Below are positions 35,313 to 45,238 of a stretch of DNA of 64,000 nucleotides, one piece after another. Origin of the DNA: Astrocystis sublimbata. Taxonomy: Eukaryota > Ascomycota > Sordariomycetes > Xylariales > Xylariaceae. The stretch covers positions 248,001 through 312,000 of the forward strand of contig JAJNNY010000035.1 in the NCBI GenBank assembly GCA_022453515.1, in the 5' to 3' direction. A program made the position numbers and the translations under genes. The stretch's first letter is position 1; every line of letters begins with the position of its first letter. A model generated the notes under the pieces. It did no database searches. It worked only from the letters and a program-made list of their open reading frames with translations, and was not told the origin of the DNA.

Positions 35313-38036
35313 TCATGCATCCTCAAAAATGCCCACCGAGCCCTTCAACTTCGTAACCATCTCATCCCGCTCACCCCACGGGGTGCTCAGCGCCGTGACC
35401 GCGCCGCCAGCACCGATATGCCACGTTTCCGTCTGCATGGTATCAGCTACCTCTGTTCCCGCTTCCACCACCCTGCCCACACCCACAGTGCCATCTTGCG
35501 TATCCGCAGTAGAAGGTGTGCCAGTAGCAATAGTCGAAGCACCACCAGTAACAGCAACAGTCTCGTCGTCCCAGCGGAACAAACTCCGGATGGTGACGCT
35601 CCAGTCGCCGCGCCCCGTCGCGTCCATGTAGCCCACGACGCCCGAGTACAGACTGCGCTCTCGCGCGCGCGGGCCCTCGAGGCCCTGCAGGATCTCGCAG
35701 CTGCGCTTCTTAGGGGCGCCTGTCATGCTGCCCGGGGGCAGGCTGGCTGCGAGGACGTCGAGGCCTGTTACGGGGGGTTCTTTCCGGCTCACATCACCAT
35801 CGCCATTGCTTTGGCTCATGCTATTATTACCGTTAATAGAATGGGATTGGGGTGGAGATTGGTAACCAGGCAACTGCCCCTCCACCACACTGATCATCTG
35901 AAACACGCTGGCGTACTCTTCGACGACCAGCAGATGCGGCACGGTGACGTTGCCCGGCCCGCACACTGCGTGCAGGTCGTGGCGCACGAGGTCGACGATC
36001 ATCAGGTTCTCCGCCTCTTCCTTGGGGACGTGCAATATCCGCTCTGCGGCCGCGAGGGTTGCTACGTTGTCTGATTTCCGCACGGTTCCTTTCATCGGCC
36101 GCATAGAACACACGCCTTTGTTTGAATATGCGAGGAATCGCTCCGGTGATGCGGATACGAGCGTTGCGCCTCCGAGACGCAGGTAGGAGGCGAAGGGCGC
36201 TGGCTGCCGCTGGCGCAGGGTGCGGTAGAGGTGCCATGATGATGGGGTTGCGGATGTGGGTTTGTCGGGTCGGTCGTGTGATGATGGTGATGGTTGCAAA
36301 GGGGATCCTTCCGCCCGGCTCCGCGGCCGCGTCACGAGCGTCTGGTCTGTGAGGCATAGCTCGTACGAGTCGCCTGCTGCGATGGAGTCCTGGCACGCGC
36401 GCACCTTGGCCTCGTACTCCGCTGCTTCCGGCACGCAGATCATGGGCTTGGTTGCGAGTCCTGTCCCTGACGTCGGGGTGTGTGGCGGTGTAAGTTCCTC
36501 GTTTTGGCGGATATTGCTCGCTGCTGGGATCGCGTCGGACCAAGTAGGCGAACGTGTGAGCTTGTCGGCGATTGTGCCCAGCCAGTGCTGGCTATCTTGC
36601 TCCGAGGCGCAGAGCTGCTGGATGCGAAGCGTGCCCTCTAGATGGTCGATGACAATACTCTTGGTCACCCACGCGAAGGACAGATCTGCCCTATCATGGC
36701 GTCGCTCGCTGTGTAGTTTGACGTCGATCCCCTCCAGGCCTAGCTCGTATGTCGTGTAGCCCATGAAGCCGCCTATGAAAGGCTCCGGCGTGTCGTGGTG
36801 GTGGTGGCCGCTCGGGATTCGGCGTTTGCTCCAGAACGCGGCTAGGAACTGCCATATCGTCTCCCCTGGGCCGAGGTCAATCTTCGCGATTATATTCTGT
36901 GTTACCCGAGAGGAATCTGGGGAATAACAACGCGCTGTGACGTGTCGGTCCCCTGTCCTGTACTCCAGCTTCAAAGCCTCGTCTACGTCGAGGGCAATGA
37001 TACTGTACCGTCCGCGCACGTCTAAACCCGTCCGTCTTAGCTTTGCGCTGGCGGAGTCGAGAACAATGAATTCGCGCTCGTCGCCTTGCAGTATCTCCAC
37101 GAGATCCGGCACTTCGACGTGCAGCGGTATGTCAATAGACATAGAAAAGTACTTCGCATCTACGTCACGCGACCATGCTGAAGAAGCATCGATGGTCGTC
37201 GCACCGGCTTGTTGTTGTGCCAGCATATGTGTCTCCGGCCTCTCAGACACATTCGTCTCGGAACCTGCCTCTCCTGGCTTTCGGCCGGTAGCTTGATTCC
37301 ACGCCATCGCTTCCTGAAACCAGTTCACGAGGACCTGGTGGCCGGCGGCCTCGGTGCAGACCGACTCGGGGTGGTACTGCAGGCCCCAGAAAGGCTTGGT
37401 GCGATGTCTGACGCCCATCAGGATGCGCTCGACGTTGTGCTCGCCCCCGCGATCTTCGTACGTCCACGCGAGGGGCACGAGGTCCGGATAGGGGGCTGGC
37501 GAGGCCCATTTTGCACCTCGCCACTGCGCCGCGGGGATGGCGTCTTGTCCGACGTCTGCGTGCAGGCTGTGGTACAGCGTCGCCTTAAACGTCGGCACGC
37601 CCGTGAATATGTCTCTCCCTTGCTGCTGCTGCTTGGTCGCGTGAGGGACCAGATGGTCGATTTCGCGAATCATGCCGTGCAAGCCTTGCTGCAGCCGCTT
37701 CACCTCGGCGCCGCAGTGGACGACGAGGCTCTGGAAGCCCAGACATATGCCTAGCACGGGCGCCATATGTGGTGCCTCGAGGTCCCAGACGTGCTTCATG
37801 ATGCCCACGTCGCTGTCCACGTGGGGCGCACCGGGCCCCGGCCCGCAGACTACGGCATGGTACTGGTTTACAAGGGTTGCGAGGGCATTTTTGAAGTTGC
37901 CGTCCTGGGGATCGAGGTGGACGGGGTCGATGGGCAGGACGTCCACGTCCGCGGATAGGATCGTCGTTAGCAGTGAGACGATGTTGTTGCTGAACGAATC
38001 ATATGCGTCGATGAATAGGATGCGCGGGCGACCCAT
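35313..38036 (-). CDS. 4-amino-4-deoxychorismate synthase (PABA synthase)
   Basis: Bifunctional enzyme of folate synthesis that turns chorismate plus glutamine into aminodeoxychorismate, the precursor of p-aminobenzoate. One exon, 907 residues from MGRPRILFIDAYDSFSNNIV (the family start; an in-frame Met 14 codons upstream is less likely). N-terminal class I glutamine amidotransferase: nucleophile Cys98 in GICLGFQSL, His222 and Glu224 in QYHPESV. The C-terminal PabB/TrpE-like chorismate-binding part shows GFMGYTTYELG, the PMKGTVRK motif with the PabB-type lysine, ENLMIVDLVRHDLHAV and LPPGSMTGAPKKRSCEILQG. Linker insertions (about 260-290 and around 585-620) are Ser/Pro-rich. The fused layout is standard for fungi. 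The separate aminodeoxychorismate lyase is not in the window. Confidence 0.96.
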   Translation of the reverse strand: MGRPRILFIDAYDSFSNNIVSLLTTILSADVDVLPIDPVHLDPQDGNFKNALATLVNQYHAVVCGPGPGAPHVDSDVGIMKHVWDLEAPHMAPVLGICLGFQSLVVHCGAEVKRLQQGLHGMIREIDHLVPHATKQQQQGRDIFTGVPTFKATLYHSLHADVGQDAIPAAQWRGAKWASPAPYPDLVPLAWTYEDRGGEHNVERILMGVRHRTKPFWGLQYHPESVCTEAAGHQVLVNWFQEAMAWNQATGRKPGEAGSETNVSERPETHMLAQQQAGATTIDASSAWSRDVDAKYFSMSIDIPLHVEVPDLVEILQGDEREFIVLDSASAKLRRTGLDVRGRYSIIALDVDEALKLEYRTGDRHVTARCYSPDSSRVTQNIIAKIDLGPGETIWQFLAAFWSKRRIPSGHHHHDTPEPFIGGFMGYTTYELGLEGIDVKLHSERRHDRADLSFAWVTKSIVIDHLEGTLRIQQLCASEQDSQHWLGTIADKLTRSPTWSDAIPAASNIRQNEELTPPHTPTSGTGLATKPMICVPEAAEYEAKVRACQDSIAAGDSYELCLTDQTLVTRPRSRAEGSPLQPSPSSHDRPDKPTSATPSSWHLYRTLRQRQPAPFASYLRLGGATLVSASPERFLAYSNKGVCSMRPMKGTVRKSDNVATLAAAERILHVPKEEAENLMIVDLVRHDLHAVCGPGNVTVPHLLVVEEYASVFQMISVVEGQLPGYQSPPQSHSINGNNSMSQSNGDGDVSRKEPPVTGLDVLAASLPPGSMTGAPKKRSCEILQGLEGPRARERSLYSGVVGYMDATGRGDWSVTIRSLFRWDDETVAVTGGASTIATGTPSTADTQDGTVGVGRVVEAGTEVADTMQTETWHIGAGGAVTALSTPWGERDEMVTKLKGSVGIFEDA

Positions 38037-39805
38037 TGCCACACACAGTGAGTGGGTGGTTGTTGTAGGTAAAACCAACCCAGAAGTCCCCCAAGTATCA
38101 CAAGTTAGTTTTGGGGATTATTTTCATCCAATAATTATCGTAGACCATCTAACCGGCAAGCAACAGAAAAGAAAATAAAAAACCACACACACGCACACAA
38201 AGATGCACCGTGGACAATGACTATGTAAGATGTAAGATGTAAGTCTAGTCTATCGAGTCATCATCAATCGCGATAGGCGATAAGAACCTTCAAGTTGTTA
38301 CCTGCCTGCCACCCGAGCCACCCATGCCACCCTGCAAACAAATCCCCCAGTCGAAATTTCAGGGTCCGGTCCGGCCGTTCGGTTTCCATCGGAGATGTGG
38401 AGAACCTTTGCCCCCAGTCTGGGTTCTAGAACGCCTCGATACCGCGCCATCGGTACCGTCGGTATGGATACCGAACCTAGCAATAACGGCAATGTTGTAT
38501 GACTTTGTTTAGACGGTGGTGCAGAAATGACTCCCCGTGCTGGCACACCTATCTGCGCAATTAAAAGAACTTTTTGCTTTTATAGTGGGATATATCCTGT
38601 GCTATGGTACAACCGAGGTCATCCGATCGCATGCTTCTAGTCAGCCAACTAAATACTTTAGTGCCCCTTGCATTAAATGTTACCAAGGCCTACCAACGAC
38701 ATGACTATAAATACCTAAGGGAGCATTGCTAGGACTTCTCAGGGACGCCTAAGCAGTTGGTCCTATCGCTACTATTCTCTAGCTTCGTTGTTAGATTATA
38801 CCTAGCCTAAATAGTCATGTGCGATAAAGCCGCTCCTTGATTGGAGAGTTCTTTTCAAGGTCTAAGCCCGCTAGTAATCGTGAAGTCTGCACTTCAACTT
38901 GACCTGCTGTTAAATGACGAAGGTAGGACTACCTACGTAAGTGATCACAGCATGGGTAATTAGTATCACAATCACAATCCGCACTTTGGCATAGTAGAAA
39001 GAATGCGAAAGCATAGTCGAGCGCAAGATTCTGCGTGGGGTCGATCTAGACAGGCTTTGCGCGACTTGACTGCTTTGCCCGCCCCGCCCCGCCCCTTGTA
39101 AAAGACTGCGCATTGTGCAAGCACGTTACAGAGGAGGGTTTAAGGCGGCAACTGGAAGCGCGACAGCCTCTCTTGTCCGTGCAACAGTAGATATGTGTGT
39201 AAGTAAGTAGGTTGGTAGGTTGGTAGGTTGGTAGGTTGGTAGGAGGTAGGTAGTGGAATTGCGCAGATCTATTGGTGATACGGCGCTGTCTCATCGTCGG
39301 GCCGATGCATTCGGTAGCCAATGGCATACATCGCGTCTCGGTCAGCTGGTGTGTCATTGTCATTTGGCAAGGCACTGCATCGCATCGCAATGCGCTGGGC
39401 TTGCGAGGGTTTGTTTGTCAGGCGGGAAGGGTTGCGGAGCTAAGCTCCGGGTGGCAAAGCGAAAGGGATATTCTGAGGGCATCGTGAACAGAATGTTTGT
39501 CGCAAAGTAGGAAATCGCAGTAGTAAGAGGGTCGCGCTATGCTGACAAGGTAGGGTGCATACTGTTTGCGCCAGTATGCCTGCCGATAATCAATACCATA
39601 CCCAAAGCGAGAGCTAAGGTAGCAGCGATGGCGTGCGTGCATGTTTAGATTGTTGGGTGGAAAGCGCCACAGTGTCATAGCTGAATGCATCAGTGATTAA
39701 GCAGACAAAGTAGGCACATTGCATACATATTGTATTAACTTCTTCTTGATTGGACTATTCAAGTTGACTTCAGCTTCCCCGAACCAAACACGCATGATGA
39801 CCCTC
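38037..39805. other. Intergenic, ABZ1 promoter side
   Basis: About 1.8 kb between ABZ1 and the LOG gene, both minus strand. It contains a TAGGTTGG microsatellite at 39207-39250. Small open frames on both strands near 39.0-39.7 kb overlap and lack features. No gene recognised. Confidence 0.45.
39197..39252. repeat. GTAG/GTTG tetranucleotide-type tandem repeat
   Basis: GTAAGTAAG units pass into five near-perfect GTAGGTTG units and then GTAGGAGGTAGGTAG. The tract is purely intergenic. Confidence 0.85.
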
Positions 39806-40624
39806 TCATTCCGACGTCCAATCCAGCCCATATCTTGCTTCCGAGACCTTGTAGTTCCGTAGCGCCTCTATCGCGCCGTCCGCGTCGGTAGCCGTGACTA
39901 TGATGCCGGCATTACCCGGCTTCAGGAACTGCTCTTCGACGGCTTTGCGGATCCAGTCCAGCAGGCCGTCGTAGAACCCGTCGATGTTGAGCACACACAC
40001 CCCCCTACTGTGGATGCCCAGCTGATTCCAAGTTGCTGTTTCCAGCAGCTCCTCCATCGTGCCGAAGCCACCACTGAGCGCAACGAAGCCGGACCCGGCC
40101 CCGCCTTCCAGCACCTCCTGCGCCATCATCCTCTTGCGCGTGTGCATGTCTTTGACTACTGTGGTCCGGCCGTATACGCGCTCGTCGGGGACGTGGTATC
40201 CGTTGGCGTCCTTCTTATCTGCGTAAGTGTCGTCGCGCTCCCATTTGACGAGAGCCTCGGGGATTATGCCGTGGACGGCCTTAGGTCCGTTTATGGAGAC
40301 AATGGTCTTCGCCACCTCGCCCATGAGTCCTACTGTGCCGCCACCATAGACTGAAAGAAGAGCACGGGTGTTGGTTGGAAGTTCCAAAAGGCAAGGAAGG
40401 TTAGGATAGACAGGTAACGTACCTAATTCGATGTTATTCTCGGCCATGGCCCTACCTAAGGCCTGCGCCGCTTCGACGTGCTTGGGGCTCTTGCCGGCAG
40501 AAGAACCGCAGTAGACGCAGATGCGCGTCGGCGGTGGCGTTGTGCTCTGGCTCAACATGGAAGGCGTCGATGTCCTCGGGGTAACTAGTGAGGTAGGCAT
40601 TGGAGAGGCGCCGCCGGACTGCAT
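39806..40624 (-). CDS. LOG-family cytokinin phosphoribohydrolase-like protein
   Basis: LOG enzymes cleave nucleoside 5'-monophosphates such as cytokinin ribotides to free base and ribose 5-phosphate; older annotation calls them lysine decarboxylase-like. Model: exons 40624-40423 and 40350-39806, 248 residues. The 72-bp intron (GTACGT...TTTCAG) is in frame and without stops, so a naive ORF wrongly reads through it. Motifs: ICVYCGSSAGKSPKHVEAA, VYGGGTVGLMGEVAK, a catalytic-type arginine in HTRKRMMAQE, and SGGFGTMEELLETATWNQL, which corresponds to the PGGxGTxxE signature with Ser for the first Pro. The N-terminal 35 residues are Ser/Thr/Pro-rich and may be disordered; starts at 40624 or at Met 40600 are both possible. 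Real substrate unknown. Divergent from the CLPTM1 gene. Confidence 0.9.
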   Translation of the reverse strand: MQSGGASPMPTSLVTPRTSTPSMLSQSTTPPPTRICVYCGSSAGKSPKHVEAAQALGRAMAENNIELGTLPVYPNLPCLLELPTNTRALLSVYGGGTVGLMGEVAKTIVSINGPKAVHGIIPEALVKWERDDTYADKKDANGYHVPDERVYGRTTVVKDMHTRKRMMAQEVLEGGAGSGFVALSGGFGTMEELLETATWNQLGIHSRGVCVLNIDGFYDGLLDWIRKAVEEQFLKPGNAGIIVTATDADGAIEALRNYKVSEARYGLDWTSE

Positions 40625-41957
40625 CGTGGGAAGAGGACTTTGCAAGATACCTCTTGCGCGCTCTCGCTCAAAGATATAGGAAATACGAGACACGACGCCG
40701 GAAGGGGCAGCTGCAAGGGATCTTGGTGTCTCGAGGACGATTGGATGAGGGTACGAAAGGGCTGAAGGATGTCTTAGACTCGACTTTGCAAGGTCAACTG
40801 GGAGTGAGCCACAGACGGACACGGGCAGATCAGATCAGATCAGATATAGCTTGTGAGGGTGGTATATAGGTTGGGTAGGTGGGTGAGTAACACGCATGAG
40901 ACAAGATATATATTTTCGCGCCACACAGAGGGACAATGGATGTCAGTAGTACTGGTTATATGGACCAGGCGGCAAATAAAAAATGGGAATTAAAAGAGAG
41001 GAAACCCAGGACGTCGTTTGGCAAATAAGTCGTAGATCGTGATATGGGTAGCTGAGTCACATCATAAGGTCGTTCCGTCACTGTAGGTCTATTAGGTAAA
41101 CTTATATATAACCTACCTCTTCACTCAGCCAGCAAGGAGGACCGTTAGAGCCCAAAGCGGGCAGGAAGCGAGAGCTGAGCATTGGATGACGTCGGCCACT
41201 CAGGAAAAAGCAAATGGAAAGCAATGGCCCACTCATGGCAGTGTTAGGCTCAACGACGGACGCAGCGTCAATAGCAACCGTTGTGTTATTGTTTGCCATT
41301 CCATGGCTCACGTGTCGGACTATGCAGTCATTGCTGGGCTTGCTGGGCTTGCTGGGCTATCGACGGGCAGAGACGGCGTGAGCAAGGCATCGTGGGCGGG
41401 CCGAAGACGGAATTGGTGAACGTTTAGGTAGTGTTAGTGTGCCTACTCTAGTACCCTCTTGGAGGGGGGTACGGGCAGGTCTCAGGGAGGGGGAGGCGAG
41501 GGGGCCATTTCGCGGGGGATGTTTTCCGGAAGGTTCATTGGTTCATTGGCTCCTTCCAGCTCACAGCTAGAAGAAAGTATGCACCCAATCACCAGGTGTG
41601 CTTGAACATTTTAGCGGAGCGTAATGCCTGTTTTAGTCTAGTGTGTGATTGTATGAAGGTCGAAGAGTGGAAGGAAATGTTGCCATTCGCTTCGACCATT
41701 GAGAGCGAGGAGAAGGTACATGCGAGGGTAGGTAGGTACCTTAGCTCGCCTTCGGCACCCGAAGGTACACTTGCCTAATCGTAGCTGATAGCTGATAGCA
41801 AGGGTCGCAGACTTCCAGATCGGCGCATCCACAGGGCTCCCTTTTGTCGCATTCCCATCTCCCCATCGACCACGTATTTCCCATCTTACTTTGTTGCACT
41901 TCGCGAGTACTTGGGCAGTTTTTCCTCCCAAATCTCCCTCCCGACCTCACCGTCACC
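40625..41957. other. Divergent promoter region LOG/CLPTM1
   Basis: About 1.3 kb between divergent genes. Contains a threefold TTGCTGGGC direct repeat (41330-41358) and a TAGGTACCT word (41733-41741). A run of AGATC units (GCAGATCAGATCAGATCAGAT, 40828-40848 region) lies in the LOG leader. No gene recognised. Confidence 0.45.
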
Positions 41958-44150
41958 ATGCCGGCAACAACTGCTCCTCCTGCCGGCAATGGCGCCGCAA
42001 AGGAATCCGGCGTACGTCTTGCACACATACATACATCTGGCCTCCACAAGCCGCCATGACTTGATCTTACGCTAACCGTGTCTCTACCACTTGTAGCAAT
42101 CCATCTTCACCAAGATTGCCCAAGGTGTCGTCATATGGTTCGGTATTCAGTTGCTCATGAAGCATTTCATGAGTCGCAGCAATGACTTGCAGGCCACCGC
42201 CGTCACAACAACCGCCGATGGCAAGACTGTGCAAATCCCAGCCAACACGGGCGACATACCTGCCTTCCAGCTTCGTCCACCGAAACTAGACGACGGTGCT
42301 ACCTACAATCGCATCCCCCAGCGCTTAGCCCCCATCTGGCCTACCGACAGCGTCATCGACATCATCGTCACCGTGTCCGATACCTTCGTGCCCACCAAGA
42401 TCGCGAGTGTGTCCGAAGAGATGGTTGCTCTGGAAGAGACCGGCTTCAACCTGGGCGATTCCAGCGACAAGCGCTGGGCCGAAACCTCCTTCGACGTGCC
42501 CACCTCCGTCCAGAACAATGGAACTCTTTGGGGTCACTTCTACTTCGGTCTCACCGGCTCCATCCTGGACCCTAAGGAATCCGGTTTTGACCCGGCCACG
42601 GCTGCTCACTTCGCCTACCCTCTTACCCAGTACCTTCCCAAGAAGAAGGAAGCTAAGACGCGAAACCTGCTAGAAGAACGAGTCGAGGTTGACGAGACGC
42701 TCGCACCCGAAGCTTCTGGTCCCGTCATTGCCAATTACTATCACCCGAACACGAGTCTGTCTTTCATACCTGATACCGGTATCATGAGCTTCCCTCAACT
42801 ACCCCCGGCCGTTTCTCACTACTTGATCCTTGAGGTAAAGTCACTTGATGATGCGAAAACAGGCTCTCGTGCTAATTGAGTACAGTCAACCGGCGCCCGA
42901 GACGGCTCTGGACAGAACTCATGGTACTGTAAGTCCTAAAATATATCTGTCATATCCTAGCATTATGGAAAACAGGTTTAATAGTATTCTTAGATCCGGT
43001 CCTGTTCGTCAACCAATTTTGGCAAATGAAATCTCACATGATGATCTTGAACGACACGGTCAAGACGCTTCCTTTGCGACTTGACCTCAACACTTTGAAG
43101 AACTGGCAGTTCAATGTCATGGCTACCATGGATCTTAACACGAAACAACAGGCACGAGCCGCGGCCTTTGGCGGCTCGCTACCCGCCGGCAGCGATGGCA
43201 GTGAAATTGAGATGATCAAGGAGATCCTTCTGGACACTAACCCCTGGCTTCTGGGTATTACTGTCGTTGTCAGTATTGCGCACATGATTCTCGAGATGCT
43301 CGCCTTCAGCTCCGATATTTCGCACTACCGAAAGAAGAAGGATAACGTCGGCATATCAGTGCGCTCCATCCTGGCCAACGTCTTCATGCAGGCTGTCATC
43401 TTCCTTTACCTAGTGGACAACCAACAGAACACCAGCTGGATGATTCTAGGCACACAGGGCATAGGCATCTTCATCGAGTTATGGAAGGTCACCACTGTGG
43501 TAGATGTGAAGCTGCGCCCGGCGCCACCAGGCTCTGTCATCCCCTACCGCATCGCCTTCGAAGACAAGCACAAGTTGAGTGAGACTGAGGAGAAGACCAA
43601 GGAATACGACGAGATTGCCTTCAAGTACATGTACGTGGCCGGCGTGCCGCTCTTGATCGGCTATGCCATTTACTCCTTGTACTACGACTCACACAAATCC
43701 TGGTACTCCTACGTCATCACCACTCTAGTCGGCTCGGTCTACGCGTACGGCTTCCTCATGATGGTGCCCAGCTTGTACATCAACTACCGTCTCAAGAGTG
43801 TCGCGCACATGCCCGGCAAGGCCATGATGTACAAGTTCCTCAATACCTTCATTGATGACCTGTTCGCCTTCACCATCAAGATGCCGTTCCTGCATCGCTT
43901 GGCTACGCTGAGAGACGATGTCATCTTTTTCATCTACCTGTACCAGCGATGGGCGTACAAGATTGACTACACCCGTGTCAATGAGTTTGGACAGGGTGGT
44001 GAGGATGACGAAACGCCTGAGCCGCCGAAGGAAGCCAAGGCGGAGCCGAAGTCGCTGCCGAAAATTGATGAGGCGGTCATCTCGGGCCGGTTTGGAAAAG
44101 ATGCGCAAACAACTGGCACAGACGCGGGTGGTGCGAAGAAGAGAAAGTAG
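41958..44150 (+). CDS. CLPTM1 family transmembrane protein
   Basis: CLPTM1 proteins are multi-pass ER/Golgi membrane proteins; the human members act in GABA-A receptor assembly and lipid scrambling. Model: four exons, 41958-42011, 42097-42834, 42886-42928 and 42994-44150, 663 residues. After a short soluble head, QGVVIWFGIQLLMKHFM is a first membrane segment. A large lumenal domain follows, with ANYYHPNTSLSFIPDTGI and the split WYYPVLFVNQFWQMKSHM block. The C-terminal half has about five hydrophobic spans (LLGITVVVSIAHMILEMLAF; VFMQAVIFLYLV; PLLIGYAIYSLYY; SYVITTLVGSVYAYGFLMMV) and the conserved NTFIDDLFAFTIKMPFLHRL. The Lys-rich end (AKKRK-type) could be an ER-retention tail. Introns of 85, 51 and 65 bp; exon 3 is just 43 nt. 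All junctions are phase-consistent. Confidence 0.95.
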
Positions 44151-45145
44151 CGGTATCGCCGTAGTATTACCATGTCTACAGCGTTGATACAGTAATGAGG
44201 GGATAAACAGGGTCGAGACGTATCATTAGAATAGGAAGAAATGGCTGGACAAGATTGCTAGCATCAATTGCAGGATCCGAGTTACAGGATCGGAATCAGC
44301 TTTCAGCTTTGTGGAGGTTCCTTCTGGATAATGCCCTGATTGACATTCTACGAGTGATCAACACCAATACGATAGGTTCCCACATATGCCTCTTTCAGGC
44401 TTTCACCTCACATCTCTGACGAGGGCGCGATTGAGCAAACATCCGAAGCTCCGACCGGTCGAGTTGGCAAATTACGAGCACTCTATTGTTGATGTTCACG
44501 GTTGCGCGGGGCAACACGCCTTAATACTATGTAATAGCCAGCTGGGTCTAAAGACGCAACGCCAACACGGGCTCGTGTTCGTGTGGACCCCTCATTGATT
44601 TCCGGCCTCACTCGTATGAACGATTTGACTTTCTCCCTGATTGGGCTAGCCGAGGTTTTCTGCATCGGTGGAAATATAGCTGACTCCTAATTAGGTGAGT
44701 TTAGGTGGGTGGTAAGTGTCAGCTATTTTTTCTACCCATGGGGTCTACAAGACGACATGCCGGATCCCTTGGGAACAACTGCATAAGTACCACCAGGTGC
44801 CGCCCTACTCGTCTTTTCTCTTCATCTTTCTCTCTTCTTTTCTGACTTTCTCTTGGTTGCATCGCCTGTTGAAAGTGCACACAACCTGAATCAATGGGCA
44901 AACACACACTTCACAGGCGCATCATTTGTATACATACCTGATATCTATCGACAGGCATACCTCTGCACTTTGGCATTTCCACCGTCGCCTACCACACTTC
45001 AGGACTTGTTTGCTAACAGGACCTAGGTTGCATTCCAGCAGTACACACTACATGGGATATGATCAATCCACGGTCACCTTGGTGACCTGGCACCCAAGTC
45101 TGGAAGTGCAATTTTGTTAACTCGAGCTCCTAGCTACAATTGCTT

Positions 45146-45238
45146 GAACTACTTTTTCAATACTTAAAACCAATTTTTTAATACTTAAAATATTTAAAAC
45201 TACTTTTTTAATACTTTAAACTACTTTTTAATACTACC
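45146..45238. repeat. AT-rich imperfect tandem repeat
   Basis: About four copies of a 20-22 bp unit of the form AAACTACTTTTTTAATACTT are arranged head to tail, with one interrupting ATATTTA. The tract is almost pure A/T apart from one C per half unit. It could be decayed microsatellite or transposon sequence. Confidence 0.7.

Noticed and set aside
40351..40422. Read-through of the LOG gene as a single 338-residue ORF
   Set aside because: The extra 24 codons interrupt the conserved VYGGG block and are flanked by a perfect donor (GTACGT) and acceptor (TTTCAG), so this is an in-frame intron.
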